64,000 nucleotides of DNA from Burkholderia sp. (lineage in GTDB: Bacteria; Pseudomonadota; Gammaproteobacteria; Burkholderiales; Burkholderiaceae): contig JAIRVP010000043.1 of the NCBI GenBank assembly GCA_031253835.1, positions 62,001 through 126,000 of the forward strand, written 5' to 3'. Positions 8,549 through 17,198 of the stretch are shown piece by piece (the stretch's first letter is position 1; the number at the start of each line of letters is the position of its first letter). The translations under genes were made by a program, and so were the position numbers. The notes under the pieces were generated by a model. It searched no databases and was not told the origin of the DNA. It was given only the letters and a program-made list of their open reading frames with translations.

Positions 8549-8980
8549 TCAGGCGTCGCGGTAGACCTGCGCGAAGCGCTGCGCCTGCACGACGCCGTAG
8601 TCGCCGGGCGCGTATTGCATGACCCAGTCGCCGGCGACGCCGCGCAGCGTGTCGCCGTTTTCCGAGCGGGCGATCGCAAACGGCTCGTCCATCCGGCGGG
8701 CGAGCACGACGGCCGGCCGGTTCCGGTAGGCGCCCGGCGCACCGTGCGCGAGTGCCGGATCGGCGGGCAGGTATTTGGCGTCGAAGCGGGCGCGCGACAC
8801 GACCCAGCGGTCGCCGGTCGAGCCGGTGATCAGCGCGTCGCCTGCCACATAGCGGTTCGGGCCTTCGAGGCTCATCAGTTCGCCGTCGGCAGCCGCGAAC
8901 GCCACGGTGACGGTTTCGTCCTTGACGACGCGACGGGCCTGCGGATCGGTGCGCAGATCGAGTTGCTTGAGTTCGAGCAT
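8549..8980 (-). CDS. PGDYG-domain protein
   Basis: A 143-residue protein ending in the segment YAPGDYGVVQAQRFAQVY, which contains the PGDYG sequence that names this small family. The rest includes short strand-rich segments (GDALITGSTGDRWVVSR). No signal peptide is seen. The function is unknown; the family is found in proteobacteria and some eukaryotes. The start is the ATG opening MLELKQLDLRTD. It is convergent with the preceding gene and lies 136 bases downstream of a Spy-like gene on the same strand. Confidence 0.7.
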   Translation of the reverse strand: MLELKQLDLRTDPQARRVVKDETVTVAFAAADGELMSLEGPNRYVAGDALITGSTGDRWVVSRARFDAKYLPADPALAHGAPGAYRNRPAVVLARRMDEPFAIARSENGDTLRGVAGDWVMQYAPGDYGVVQAQRFAQVYRDA

Positions 8981-9116
8981 GGCGGAGAAGGGCGGGAAAG
9001 CGGGAAAAGCCGGGAGCTTATCCCGAATTCGGCGCGCCGTGTGGCGCGCCGATCGCCTGCAGAGGCGCGGCGCCGTCCGGCCCGGGCGGGCCGGCACGGC
9101 GCCGGCGGGGCGGGCG

Positions 9117-9668
9117 TCAGGGTTGCGCGGGGGCGCTGGCGGCCGGCGCGGCTGCCGCCTTGCCTTCCTTGCCCTTCGCCTTGCCCTTGCCGCGGTGCTC
9201 GCCGCCGTGGTGCAGCCAGCTGCGGAACGTCGTGTCGGCCAGCGCCTTCTGCTCGGCCGGGAAGCTCTCGTAGAGCGGCGCGAAGGCGTCGGCGAGCTTC
9301 TTCGCGCCGTCGGCGTTCGCCTGCGACAGTTCCGCATACTGCTTCATGTCGTCGATCGCGGAGACGTCGTGCTTGGCCATCCGTTCGCTGTAGAGGCGGC
9401 CCATCGTTGCGCCGTTGTCGCGCATCGTATCGGCGAACGTCTTCCATTGCGGTTCCTGCGCCGACGTGATCTTCAGCTGGTCGTGCAGGTACTTGATGCG
9501 CTGCTCGATGCGCGCTTCGTGGCGGGCCGCGCGCTGCTCGGCACTCGGGGCCGACGCCGCGGCCGTCGTGGCCGGAGCCTGGGCGGGCGCTTGCGGCTGG
9601 GCCGGGGTTTGCGCGAACGCGCTGGCTGCAACGGCGAGCGTAGCGAGGGTGAGCGAAATTTTCTTCAT
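9117..9668 (-). CDS. Spy/CpxP-family periplasmic chaperone-like protein
   Basis: A 183-residue exported protein. Residues 1-19 form a signal peptide ending AFAQ. An Ala/Pro/Gln-rich linker follows, then a helical domain with the LTxxQ-type motif (LHDQLKITSAQEPQW, near residue 68). The C-terminus is a Lys/Gly/Ala-rich low-complexity tail. LTxxQ proteins such as Spy and CpxP are periplasmic chaperones or envelope stress sensors, so a similar role is likely. The start has GGAGAG upstream. Confidence 0.8.
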   Translation of the reverse strand: MKKISLTLATLAVAASAFAQTPAQPQAPAQAPATTAAASAPSAEQRAARHEARIEQRIKYLHDQLKITSAQEPQWKTFADTMRDNGATMGRLYSERMAKHDVSAIDDMKQYAELSQANADGAKKLADAFAPLYESFPAEQKALADTTFRSWLHHGGEHRGKGKAKGKEGKAAAAPAASAPAQP

Positions 9669-9918
9669 GGTTGGCTCTCCGGGGTGGTGTCGTGCGAGCG
9701 GGCGCGGTGGCTACTGCCGCAATCGCGCATCTCGCGTCGCACGCTATTAGTAGCACGTTGCGTGCAGCGCAGTAGTGAATGCGACACTTGCTTACATCCG
9801 ATACGAATCGAAATTGAAAGGTTCGGGCCCGGGCGATGGCGGTTGGGCGCACCGGCGTTCGGCGCTATCATCGCGTCACCTTCCACTCAGCCGGCGCGTC
9901 GCGCACCGGTCCAGCCTC

Positions 9919-10383
9919 ATGCGTCCACCCCGCCTCGACCAACTCGACGATCTCGACCGGCAACTCGTCGCGCTGCTGCAAGCCGATGCGCGCGCCAGTG
10001 TCGCGGATCTCGCGCGCCAGCTCGACGTTGCGCGCACGACGGTCGTCGCTCGTATCGCACGGCTCGAACGCACCAACGTGATCGCGGGATACAGCGTCCG
10101 GCTCGGGCAGGACGTGCTCGACGCGAGCATTTACGCGTATGTCGGCATCATCCTCACGCCGAAGTTCGGCAAGGACGTGTTGCGCAAGCTCGACCGGATG
10201 CCCGAAGTGCAGCTGCTGTGCGCGGTGAGCGGCGAGTACGACTACGTCGCGTGGCTGCGCGCCGATTCACCCGAACGGCTCAACGACCTGCTCGACCAGA
10301 TCGGCACGCTCGAAGGCGTCGAGCGCACGACGACGTCGATCATCCTGTCGCGCAAGATCGATCGCGGGACGATCGCCGGCTGA
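9919..10383 (+). CDS. Lrp/AsnC-family transcriptional regulator
   Basis: A 154-residue regulator of the feast/famine type. The N-terminal HTH spans about residues 8-58 (LDDLDRQLVALLQADARAS, then LARQLDVARTTVVARIARLE). The C-terminal RAM ligand domain covers about residues 65-150, with GEYDYVAWLRADS in the expected place. I chose the ATG at 9919, the start that gives the family's usual length. It is convergent with the sensor kinase gene and stands alone. Targets and amino-acid ligand are unknown. Confidence 0.87.
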   Translation: MRPPRLDQLDDLDRQLVALLQADARASVADLARQLDVARTTVVARIARLERTNVIAGYSVRLGQDVLDASIYAYVGIILTPKFGKDVLRKLDRMPEVQLLCAVSGEYDYVAWLRADSPERLNDLLDQIGTLEGVERTTTSIILSRKIDRGTIAG

Positions 10384-10405
10384 CGGTCCGGTCGCGCGTC
10401 GCCGT

Positions 10406-11797
10406 TCAGTCAGCCGCCGGTCCGTCGTGGGGCTGCGCCGCACCTGACGGCCGCGCGAGCGGAATCCGCACCGATACGCGCAACCCGCGCGAAGCCCGTT
10501 CGTCCGCATACGCGAGCGTGATGTCGGCCCCCATCCGGTCCGCGAGGACCTTCACGATCGACAGGCCGAGCCCCGAACCGATCTGCACGTTGCCGGGCAC
10601 GCGATAGAACGGATCGAACACGCGCTCGCGTTCCTGCGGCGCGATGCCCGGCCCGCTGTCGGCGATCGTCACGCACGCATGCGTGTCCGTGCATGACGTC
10701 GACAGGTCCACGCGGCCGCCGGGCGGCGTGTAGCGGATCGCGTTGTCGACCAGGTTCATGACCAGCGACGCGAGTTCGAGCTCGTCGACGGGCACGTGCG
10801 CGTCCGGGCCGTCGTCGATGCCGATGTCGAGCGTCTTCGCATCGGCAAGCGGCATCAGGTCTTCCAGCACGCGGCGATAGATCGCATGCACGGAGACGGC
10901 CCCGGGCAGGGCGGCCGGCGCGCTTTGCGCCCGCGCGAGCGCGAGGAGCTGCCCGATCAGGTGGCGGCTGCGGTCGAGCCCGCCGCGCAGCGCGGCGAGC
11001 CGCGCGCGTGCATCGTCCGGCAGGTCGGTGCCGGCCAGCCGCTCGGCCTGCAGCGACATCGCGGTGAGCGGCGAGCGCAGCTCGTGCGCGGCATCGGCAA
11101 CGAAGCGGCGCTGCGCGTCGACCGATTGCGCGACGCGCGCGAGCATCCGGTTGATCGCGACGACGAACGGCCGCACTTCGACCGGCACGTGCTCGGCCGG
11201 CACCGGGCGCAGGTCGTGTTCGTCGCGTGCGTCGATCCCGGCCGACAGCGTGGCGACCGGGCGGAACAGCTTGCGCACGAGATCGGCGACGAGCAGCAGC
11301 AGGATCGGCACGAGGATCAGCAGCGGCAGCGCGGTGCGCCACGCGCTCTCGCGCGCGACGTCGTCGCGCATGCCGGCTTCCTGCGCGACCGCGATGCGCT
11401 CGCCGTTCGCGAACGTATGGACCATCACGCGATAGGCGCTGCCGCCGGCATTGACCGTGTGCAGCCCGTCGGCGAGCGTCGGCGGCAGTGCAAGCGCCGG
11501 CGCGCCGTCGGTGCGCGGTTGCGGAGCGCCGCCGAGCGGCTGCACGATCACGCGCGACAGTTCGTCGCTTTCGCGTGCGGGCCCGGCGCCCGCTGCACGC
11601 GGCGCAGGCGCACGCTGGCGATCGAGCAGTGTCGCGACCTCGCGCAGCACGTCGTCCTGCAATTCATGTGCTTCGTCGAACGCCGACGAAAACGCGAACG
11701 CGGCCGCGACTGTGGCGACGACGAGGATCGCGGCCGACAGCGCGACCGACAGGCGAAAGCCGATCGACTCGCTCAGGCGTTTCTTGAAACCATCCAT
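10406..11797 (-). CDS. Two-component sensor histidine kinase
   Basis: A 463-residue membrane sensor kinase of the QseC/TctE/PmrB type. Two membrane helices (about 15-37 and 155-175) flank a periplasmic region of about 115 residues. A HAMP segment is followed by the H-box FVADAAHELRSPL with H238. ATPase boxes follow: N (NLVDNAIRYTPPGG), G1 (DSGPGIAP), F (FDPFYR) and G2 (GSGLGLSI). The start overlaps the end of the response-regulator gene by 25 bases, so the two are one transcriptional unit. The signal sensed is unknown. Confidence 0.92.
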   Translation of the reverse strand: MDGFKKRLSESIGFRLSVALSAAILVVATVAAAFAFSSAFDEAHELQDDVLREVATLLDRQRAPAPRAAGAGPARESDELSRVIVQPLGGAPQPRTDGAPALALPPTLADGLHTVNAGGSAYRVMVHTFANGERIAVAQEAGMRDDVARESAWRTALPLLILVPILLLLVADLVRKLFRPVATLSAGIDARDEHDLRPVPAEHVPVEVRPFVVAINRMLARVAQSVDAQRRFVADAAHELRSPLTAMSLQAERLAGTDLPDDARARLAALRGGLDRSRHLIGQLLALARAQSAPAALPGAVSVHAIYRRVLEDLMPLADAKTLDIGIDDGPDAHVPVDELELASLVMNLVDNAIRYTPPGGRVDLSTSCTDTHACVTIADSGPGIAPQERERVFDPFYRVPGNVQIGSGLGLSIVKVLADRMGADITLAYADERASRGLRVSVRIPLARPSGAAQPHDGPAAD

Positions 11798-12438
11798 CCC
11801 GCACCCCTGACGTTCTTGATCACGGTGCTGCCGAGCTTGCGGCGCAGCGAATGGATCAGGAATTCGACCGCGTTGCTTTCGACTTCTTCCCCCCAGCCGT
11901 ACAGGCGATCCTCGAGCTCGCGCCGCGACAGGATCGCGCCGGGGCGCACCAGCAGCGCACGCAGCAGCGCGAACTCGCGGTTCGACAGCGCGACCGGCGC
12001 ATGTCCGTCGACGGTCGCTTCGCGCGTCGCCGGGTCGAGCGACACGATCCCGTTGCCGAGCAGCGGTGCGGCCGAACCGGCGCGGCGCCGGATCGCGACG
12101 CGAATCCGCGCGAGCAGCTCGGCCATGTCGAACGGTTTCACGATGTAGTCGTCGGCACCGCCGTCGAGGCCGCGCAGGCGGTCGTCGAGCCCGTCGCGCG
12201 CGGTGACGATCAGCAGCGGCGTGCCGGTGTCCTTCGCGCGGATGCCGGCCAGCACGTCGAGCCCGTCGCGGCCGGGCAGGCCGAGGTCGAGCAGGACCAG
12301 GTCGTAGGGCTGCGCGGCGAACGCGGTCAGCGCGTGCCCGCCGTCGGTGACCCAGTCGGTGGCGTACGACGCGTCCTTCAGCGCGGCATGGACGGCCTCG
12401 CCGATCATCGGGTCGTCCTCGACGAGCAGTATTCGCAT
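11773..12438 (-). CDS. OmpR-family response regulator
   Basis: A 221-residue response regulator. The receiver domain holds the acidic pair in LLVEDDP, phospho-acceptor D51 (LVLLDLGLPG), a conserved Thr (IVTARD) and Lys (YIVKPFD). The C-terminal winged helix, residues about 125-220, has NREFALLRALL and the family end segment IKNVRGAGWMV. It is upstream of and overlaps the sensor kinase gene, its partner. The start at ATG 12438 (MRILLVEDDP) gives the standard length. Confidence 0.92.
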   Translation of the reverse strand: MRILLVEDDPMIGEAVHAALKDASYATDWVTDGGHALTAFAAQPYDLVLLDLGLPGRDGLDVLAGIRAKDTGTPLLIVTARDGLDDRLRGLDGGADDYIVKPFDMAELLARIRVAIRRRAGSAAPLLGNGIVSLDPATREATVDGHAPVALSNREFALLRALLVRPGAILSRRELEDRLYGWGEEVESNAVEFLIHSLRRKLGSTVIKNVRGAGWMVSRNA

Positions 12439-12530
12439 GCGTGTTCTCCGTGCCGCGCGATCGCCGCCAGCGTATGCGATTCCCGGGCGCGCGTCACCTG
12501 CCGCGCGCCCGGCGCATTGCCGATCGGCGC

Positions 12531-12968
12531 TTACTTGCCGCCGAACCGGTCGAAGGCCGCGAGCAGGTTTTTCATCGCGGCAGCCGAATCGGCCTGGGTC
12601 GGATGGTCGGCGCGCAGCGCGGCGAGTGCGCGGTCGATCTCCTGGTCGACCATATGCCAGTCGGCGGCCGCGCGCGGCTTGAGGCCGGCCTCGGCCGAAT
12701 CCCACGCGATCTCCAGATCCTTGATGCGTGTTTTCGCGCCGGGCAGGTCGCCCTTGCCGACGAGCGTGTTCACGTCGGCGGCGATCGTGCGGAACTGCGA
12801 CAGGTCGCCGAGCTTCGATGCGCGGGGCGCCGCGGACGAAGCGGCGGTCGCTGCGGGCACCGCGGTCGATGCGTTCGCATCCTGCTTGGAGCAGCCGGCG
12901 GCGGCGCCGAGCACGGCAATCGCGGCCGCGGCCATGACGAGACGGGAAACGGAATTCGGGATGGGCAT
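12531..12968 (-). CDS. Putative lipoprotein
   Basis: A 145-residue protein with a lipoprotein signal peptide ending in the lipobox GAAAGC, so the mature protein should begin with lipidated Cys26. An Ala/Ser/Thr-rich linker follows, then a helical domain of about 90 residues. Its position between the DUF347 membrane-protein gene and the two-component genes, on the same strand, suggests all four are controlled together, perhaps in an envelope or metal response. No specific family is recognised. Confidence 0.75.
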   Translation of the reverse strand: MPIPNSVSRLVMAAAAIAVLGAAAGCSKQDANASTAVPAATAASSAAPRASKLGDLSQFRTIAADVNTLVGKGDLPGAKTRIKDLEIAWDSAEAGLKPRAAADWHMVDQEIDRALAALRADHPTQADSAAAMKNLLAAFDRFGGK

Positions 12969-13006
12969 GGGATGTCCTCGATGCGGTGAACGGAAGGAAA
13001 AGGGCG

Positions 13007-13789
13007 TCATTCGGCGGCGCCGGCACGCGTCTGCGCGCCGCTGCCGAATTGCGCGACGGCGACGAGCAGCACGATCACGGTCAGGAACAGCAGGCTCGTC
13101 CACGCGGCGCCGAAGCCGAGCCCGCCGTACGCGCGGGCCTGCGTGAGCAGATCGCCGAGCGATGCGCCGAACGGACGCGTCAGGATGTACGCGATCCAGA
13201 ACGCCAGCACCGCGTTCGCGCCGAGCCGCCACATCGTGAATACGGCCGCGATCAATGCGCCGAAGGCCAGTGCGCCGACCGTGAAGCCGAGCCCGAGCGC
13301 CTCGGTCGCGAGATCGCCCGCGGCGGTGCCGAGCGCGAACGTGCAGAGGATCGCGGCCCAGTAGAACAGCTCGCGCCGCGGCGTGACGATCGTGTCGATC
13401 GACAGCGTGCCTTCGACGCGATGCCAGACGAAGAAGATCGCGGCGAGCGCGACGGCAAACGCGGCCGTGCTCGCATACAGGCTGACGTTCAGGCCGTCGG
13501 TGAGCAGGTCGGTGATCTGCGTGCCGACGATGCTGACCAGCACCACTGTGAGCCAGTAGATCCACGGCACGTAGCGGCGCGTGCGCAACTGCAGCCACAG
13601 CGCGATCGCGAGCAGCGACGCCATCGCGACGCGCGTGACGGTCTGGCCGAGGCCCGCGTTGACCGCGAGAAAGTCCGCACCGGTTTCGCCGACCGTGGTC
13701 GACATGATCTTGATGATCCAGAACGACAGCGCGACGTCGGGCACCTTGTTCAGCCAGTGCGACGCGCGGTTGACGGGCAGGGATTGCAT
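13007..13789 (-). CDS. COG4705/DUF347 four-repeat membrane protein
   Basis: A 260-residue membrane protein with four internal repeats. Each has a helix followed by a small-residue/acidic motif: IMSTTVGETGADFL, VSIVGTQITDLL, CTFALGTAAGDLA and YILTRPFGASLGDLL. This is the DUF347 repeat pattern of COG4705. I start at the internal Met (MQSLPVNR) because AAGGAGG lies six bases upstream. It is followed by a lipoprotein and a two-component system on the same strand. Transport of a cation is suspected for the family but not shown. Confidence 0.78.
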   Translation of the reverse strand: MQSLPVNRASHWLNKVPDVALSFWIIKIMSTTVGETGADFLAVNAGLGQTVTRVAMASLLAIALWLQLRTRRYVPWIYWLTVVLVSIVGTQITDLLTDGLNVSLYASTAAFAVALAAIFFVWHRVEGTLSIDTIVTPRRELFYWAAILCTFALGTAAGDLATEALGLGFTVGALAFGALIAAVFTMWRLGANAVLAFWIAYILTRPFGASLGDLLTQARAYGGLGFGAAWTSLLFLTVIVLLVAVAQFGSGAQTRAGAAE

Positions 13790-13884
13790 GCGATGCCTCC
13801 TTGGAAATCGGGTGATCGGCATGCAGTCTGCATCGCGAGACTTAGGCCAGCCATAGCGGGCCCGCAGCGGGTGAAAAACCTTCG

Positions 13885-13924
13885 TTTCGACGTTTCGACG
13901 AAATGCATCGTCACAACGTCGAAA
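13885..13924. promoter_or_regulatory. Repeat cluster in the divergent promoter region
   Basis: TTTCGACG occurs twice in direct tandem (13885-13892, 13893-13900). TTTCGACGTT (13885-13894) has an exact inverted partner AACGTCGAAA (13915-13924). The cluster lies 114 bases before the gene at 14038 and 95 before the divergent DUF347 gene. It looks like a regulator-binding region; the regulator is unknown. Confidence 0.5.
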
Positions 13925-14037
13925 TTATCGGTCGTTTCGCATCATTCTTCGTCTTGGAACTGATTTTGAGCGTCCCTACACTGTGTTCATGGCTCAACGC
14001 CGTTCACAACACCAACCCATCATCAGGAGATAAGCGC

Positions 14038-15138
14038 ATGAAAATCGCCATCGTCGGCGCAGGTCTGATCGGCCACACCATTGCTCACATGCTGCGCGAA
14101 ACGGGCGACTACGAAGTCGTCGCGTTCGACCGCGATGCGGATGCGCTCGCGAAGCTGTCGCGTGAAGGTATTGCGACGCAACGGGTCGATTCGGCCGACG
14201 CGAATGCGATTCGCGAAGCAGTGAAGGGCTTCGATGCGCTCGTCAACGCGCTGCCTTACTACCTCGCGGTCAACGTCGCCGCTGCCGCGAAGGCTGCGGG
14301 CGTCCACTACTTTGACCTGACCGAAGACGTGCGCGCCACTCACGCGATCCGCGAACTGGCCGACGGCTCCGACCGCGCGTTCATGCCGCAGTGCGGCCTC
14401 GCACCGGGCTTCATCGGCCTCGCCGCGCACGAACTCGTGAACGGCTTCAGCGAAGTGCGCGACGTGAAGATGCGCGTCGGCGCGCTGCCCGAGTACCCGA
14501 CCAACGCGCTGAAGTACAACCTGACGTGGAGCGTCGACGGCCTGATCAACGAATACTGCCAGCCGTGCGAAGCGATCCGCGACGGCCGCAAGCAGTGGGT
14601 GCAGCCGCTCGAAGGCCTCGAGCACTTCTCGCTCGACGGCACCGAATACGAAGCGTTCAACACGTCGGGCGGCCTCGGCACCCTGTGCGAGACGCTGTCG
14701 GGCAAGGTCGAGACGCTCGACTACAAGTCGGTGCGCTACCCGGGCCACCGCGACCTCGTGCAGTTCCTGCTCGAGGACCTGCGCCTGTCGACCGACCGCG
14801 ACACGCTGAAGTCGATCATGCGCCGCGCGGTGCCGTCGACCAAGCAGGACGTCGTGCTCGTGTTCATCACGGTGACGGGCGTGAAGGACGGCCAACTGGT
14901 GCAGGACGTGTTCACGCGCAAGATCTTCGCGAAGGACGTGTGCGGGATGCACATGAGCGCGATCCAGATCACGACGGCCGGCGCAATGTGCGCGGTGCTG
15001 GATCTGTTCCGCGAGAAGAAGCTGCCGCAGAGCGGTTTCATCCCGCAGGAAAAGGTGTCGCTGAAGGCGTTCCTGTCGAACCGCTTCGGCAAGCTGTACG
15101 AAGGCGGCACGATGGAGCGCGTGCACGCGGTCGCCTGA
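14038..15138 (+). CDS. Saccharopine dehydrogenase-family protein
   Basis: A 366-residue enzyme with an N-terminal NAD(P)-binding fold (IAIVGAGLIGHTIAHML, residues 3-19). Its middle region matches the saccharopine-dehydrogenase/lysine-dehydrogenase superfamily (ALVNALPYYLAVNVA, then YFDLTED). The C-terminal half contains the substrate domain. Within this superfamily, lysine 6-dehydrogenase or a related amino-acid-linked oxidoreductase is the closest idea, but the substrate cannot be read from sequence. The start has AGGAGA eight bases upstream. A strong terminator follows, so it is monocistronic. Confidence 0.8.
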   Translation: MKIAIVGAGLIGHTIAHMLRETGDYEVVAFDRDADALAKLSREGIATQRVDSADANAIREAVKGFDALVNALPYYLAVNVAAAAKAAGVHYFDLTEDVRATHAIRELADGSDRAFMPQCGLAPGFIGLAAHELVNGFSEVRDVKMRVGALPEYPTNALKYNLTWSVDGLINEYCQPCEAIRDGRKQWVQPLEGLEHFSLDGTEYEAFNTSGGLGTLCETLSGKVETLDYKSVRYPGHRDLVQFLLEDLRLSTDRDTLKSIMRRAVPSTKQDVVLVFITVTGVKDGQLVQDVFTRKIFAKDVCGMHMSAIQITTAGAMCAVLDLFREKKLPQSGFIPQEKVSLKAFLSNRFGKLYEGGTMERVHAVA

Positions 15139-15171
15139 CCGACCGCCAGCCTCTGGCACGAGGGCCGTACG

Positions 15172-15211
15172 ACGCCGGGAGCGCAGCAGCGCTTCCGGCG
15201 TTGTTTTTTTG
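15172..15211 (+). terminator. Rho-independent terminator
   Basis: A 13-base-pair stem, ACGCCGGGAGCGC with GCGCTTCCGGCGT (one G-T pair), closes a four-base loop. It is followed directly by TTGTTTTTTT. It lies 33 bases after the stop of the saccharopine-dehydrogenase-like gene. Confidence 0.9.
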
Positions 15212-15246
15212 GGAAGCAGAAAGCGGGAAGGGGCCGGGCGGCGCGC

Positions 15247-15864
15247 TCAGGCCGGCAGCGGCGGGACGATCGTCGAGGGTTGCGGCGGCGGCACGATGCG
15301 GTACAGCAGCGCGTCGACATCCGCGTCGGACGGCGCGGTGTTGTCGAACATCACGATGCCGTCGCATTCATGGCCGGTCGGCACGAAGCGGCGCTGCCGG
15401 TATTCGTCCCAGTGCGCGAGCTTGTACGCATCGTTCGGGTTGCCGCGCGCGACGATCCGCGCGTGTGCGACGTCTTCCGACGTGTGGACCCAGACGACCG
15501 TCAGCGTGACCTCCGGTGCGATGCCGAGCCACGCGCGATCGAGGATGCGCCGGTCGCGTACTTCGCGCGACAGCGGGCCGACGACGATCGCGCCGATGCC
15601 GAGCGCGAGATTTTCGCGGGCCGTGTCGAGCAGGCCGTGGTATTCGGGATCGCGCAGGTGCTTCAGGTAGAGCGGGCTGTCGCGGTCGTTCGGATCTTCC
15701 GTGAGCGCGCCCATCGCGGCCGAACTGTAGCGGCCGTACAGCGTGTCCTTGTCGAGCAGGCAGAATGCTTCGCCGGTCGCGCGCATCAGCGGCCCGATGA
15801 GCCGCTTCGCGAGCGTGGTCTTGCCGGTGCCGGCGTGACCGCAGAAGAACACCAGGTGCGTCAC
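15247..15864 (-). CDS. P-loop ATPase/kinase-like protein coupled to cydX
   Basis: A 205-residue protein beginning with a Walker A motif, FFCGHAGTGKTTLAKRL (GHAGTGKT at about residues 9-16). It has further kinase-like segments (LLDKDTLYGRY, IVVGPLSREVRDR, LTVVWVHTSED), resembling the AAA/zeta-toxin-like small-molecule kinase group. The start is a GTG whose GTGA overlaps the cydX stop, so translation is coupled to cydX. A kinase for a small metabolite or a nucleoside is possible. The substrate and the link to the cytochrome bd subunit are unknown. Confidence 0.75.
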   Translation of the reverse strand: MTHLVFFCGHAGTGKTTLAKRLIGPLMRATGEAFCLLDKDTLYGRYSSAAMGALTEDPNDRDSPLYLKHLRDPEYHGLLDTARENLALGIGAIVVGPLSREVRDRRILDRAWLGIAPEVTLTVVWVHTSEDVAHARIVARGNPNDAYKLAHWDEYRQRRFVPTGHECDGIVMFDNTAPSDADVDALLYRIVPPPQPSTIVPPLPA

Positions 15865-16007
15865 GAAGCCTGGCCTCCCGGCCGCGGGCTCGACGCGTCG
15901 TTGCGCTTGTCGCCGCGCGAGAACACTTCCGCCTCCAGCCACATCGCGTTGATGATGCCGAAGCCGAGCGCCACGCCGATGCCGAGTATCCACGAGAAAT
16001 ACCACAT
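15861..16007 (-). CDS. cydX: CydX, small subunit of cytochrome bd oxidase
   Basis: A 48-residue single-helix membrane protein. It opens with MWYFSWILGIGVALGFGI followed by INAMWLEAE, the clear signature of CydX/YbgT, the small subunit that stabilises haem in cytochrome bd oxidase (E. coli CydX begins MWYFAWILG). AAGGAGG lies before the ATG. The usual cydAB genes are absent: the upstream neighbour is corA on the other strand and the downstream partner is a P-loop ATPase with which it overlaps by four bases. The tail after residue 30 is longer and more polar than in E. coli. Confidence 0.88.
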   Translation of the reverse strand: MWYFSWILGIGVALGFGIINAMWLEAEVFSRGDKRNDASSPRPGGQAS

Positions 16008-16207
16008 AGGTCTGCCTCCTTGACGGTTGGGCCGCACGGGCGTTGTGCGTCGCGCAACGCAGGTGCCGCGGGCCAGTCGAAGTACGCCGGGGTGCGTGCT
16101 GCAGCGCACGCAGCCCGATCATGACCAATATCGGCGTGCCGTGCAAGCCGGGCCGTCCGCGCAGCAAACCGGTAAACTGATGCGCAAACCGCAACATCAC
16201 GGACAAC

Positions 16208-17185
16208 ATGCTGATCAACTGCGCTGCATACCAGGACGGCCGCAAGCTGGCCGACATCGATATCGACGCCATCAGCGACTACGTGTCGAAGCCCGAGTGC
16301 TTCGTGTGGGTCGCGCTGAAGGATCCGACGCCCGACGAAATCGACCTGATGGGCGAGGAGTTCGGGCTGCACGAGCTCGCGCTCGAGGATGCCCGCAAAG
16401 GGCATCAGCGGCCGAAGATCGAGGAATACGGCGATTCGCTGTTCGCCGTGCTGCATACGGTCGAGCTCGACGAGGACGGCGAATTCAAGGTCGGCGAACT
16501 GAACGTGTTCGTCGGCCCGAACTACGTGCTGTCGATCCGCAACCATAGCGAGCAGGATTTCCGCGAAGTGCGCAAGCGCTGCGAGCGCGAGCCACATCTG
16601 CTGCAGGAAGGCTCGGCGTTCGTGTTCTATGCGCTGATGGACCAGGTCGTCGACCGCTATTTCCCGATCCTCGAAACGCTCGGCACCGAGCTCGAGGAAC
16701 TCGAGGACCGCATCTTCGCGAAGGCGACGCCCGCGTCGTCGCGCGCGATCATCGAGGATCTCTATTCGCTGAAACGCCGGCTCGTGCTGCTGTACCAGCA
16801 CACGGCGCCGCTGATGGAGCCGCTCGCGAAGCTCACCGGCGGGCGCGTGCCGCAGGTCTGCAGCGGGATGGCCGCATATTTCCGCGACGTGTACGACCAT
16901 CTGCAGCGGATCGTGAAGACGATCGAAGGGCGCCGCGAGATGGTCGTCACGGCGATCCAGGTCAACCTCGGGATGATTTCGCTCGCCGAGAGCGAAGTGA
17001 CGAAGCGGCTCGGCTCGTTTGCCGCGCTGTTCGCGATACCGACGATGATCGCCGGCATCTACGGGATGAACTTCGCGAACATGCCCGAGCTGCACCTGAA
17101 GTACGGCTTCTACGGCTGCATCGCGGTGATGGTCGTCGCCGACTTCGCGCTGTGGTGGCGTTTCAAGCGGGCAGGGTGGTTGTAG
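16208..17185 (+). CDS. corA: CorA-family divalent metal ion channel
   Basis: A 325-residue CorA-type magnesium/cobalt channel. A large N-terminal cytoplasmic domain (residues 1 to about 260) includes the long helix. Two C-terminal membrane helices follow. The signature YGMNFANMPEL, with GMN at about residues 286-288, sits at the end of the first helix and forms the pore filter. Length is as expected. It is divergent from cydX and convergent with yciI. Mg2+ uptake is likely; a Zn2+ exporter role of ZntB relatives is the alternative. Confidence 0.9.
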   Translation: MLINCAAYQDGRKLADIDIDAISDYVSKPECFVWVALKDPTPDEIDLMGEEFGLHELALEDARKGHQRPKIEEYGDSLFAVLHTVELDEDGEFKVGELNVFVGPNYVLSIRNHSEQDFREVRKRCEREPHLLQEGSAFVFYALMDQVVDRYFPILETLGTELEELEDRIFAKATPASSRAIIEDLYSLKRRLVLLYQHTAPLMEPLAKLTGGRVPQVCSGMAAYFRDVYDHLQRIVKTIEGRREMVVTAIQVNLGMISLAESEVTKRLGSFAALFAIPTMIAGIYGMNFANMPELHLKYGFYGCIAVMVVADFALWWRFKRAGWL

Positions 17186-17198
17186 TCGTGCCGCGCGC

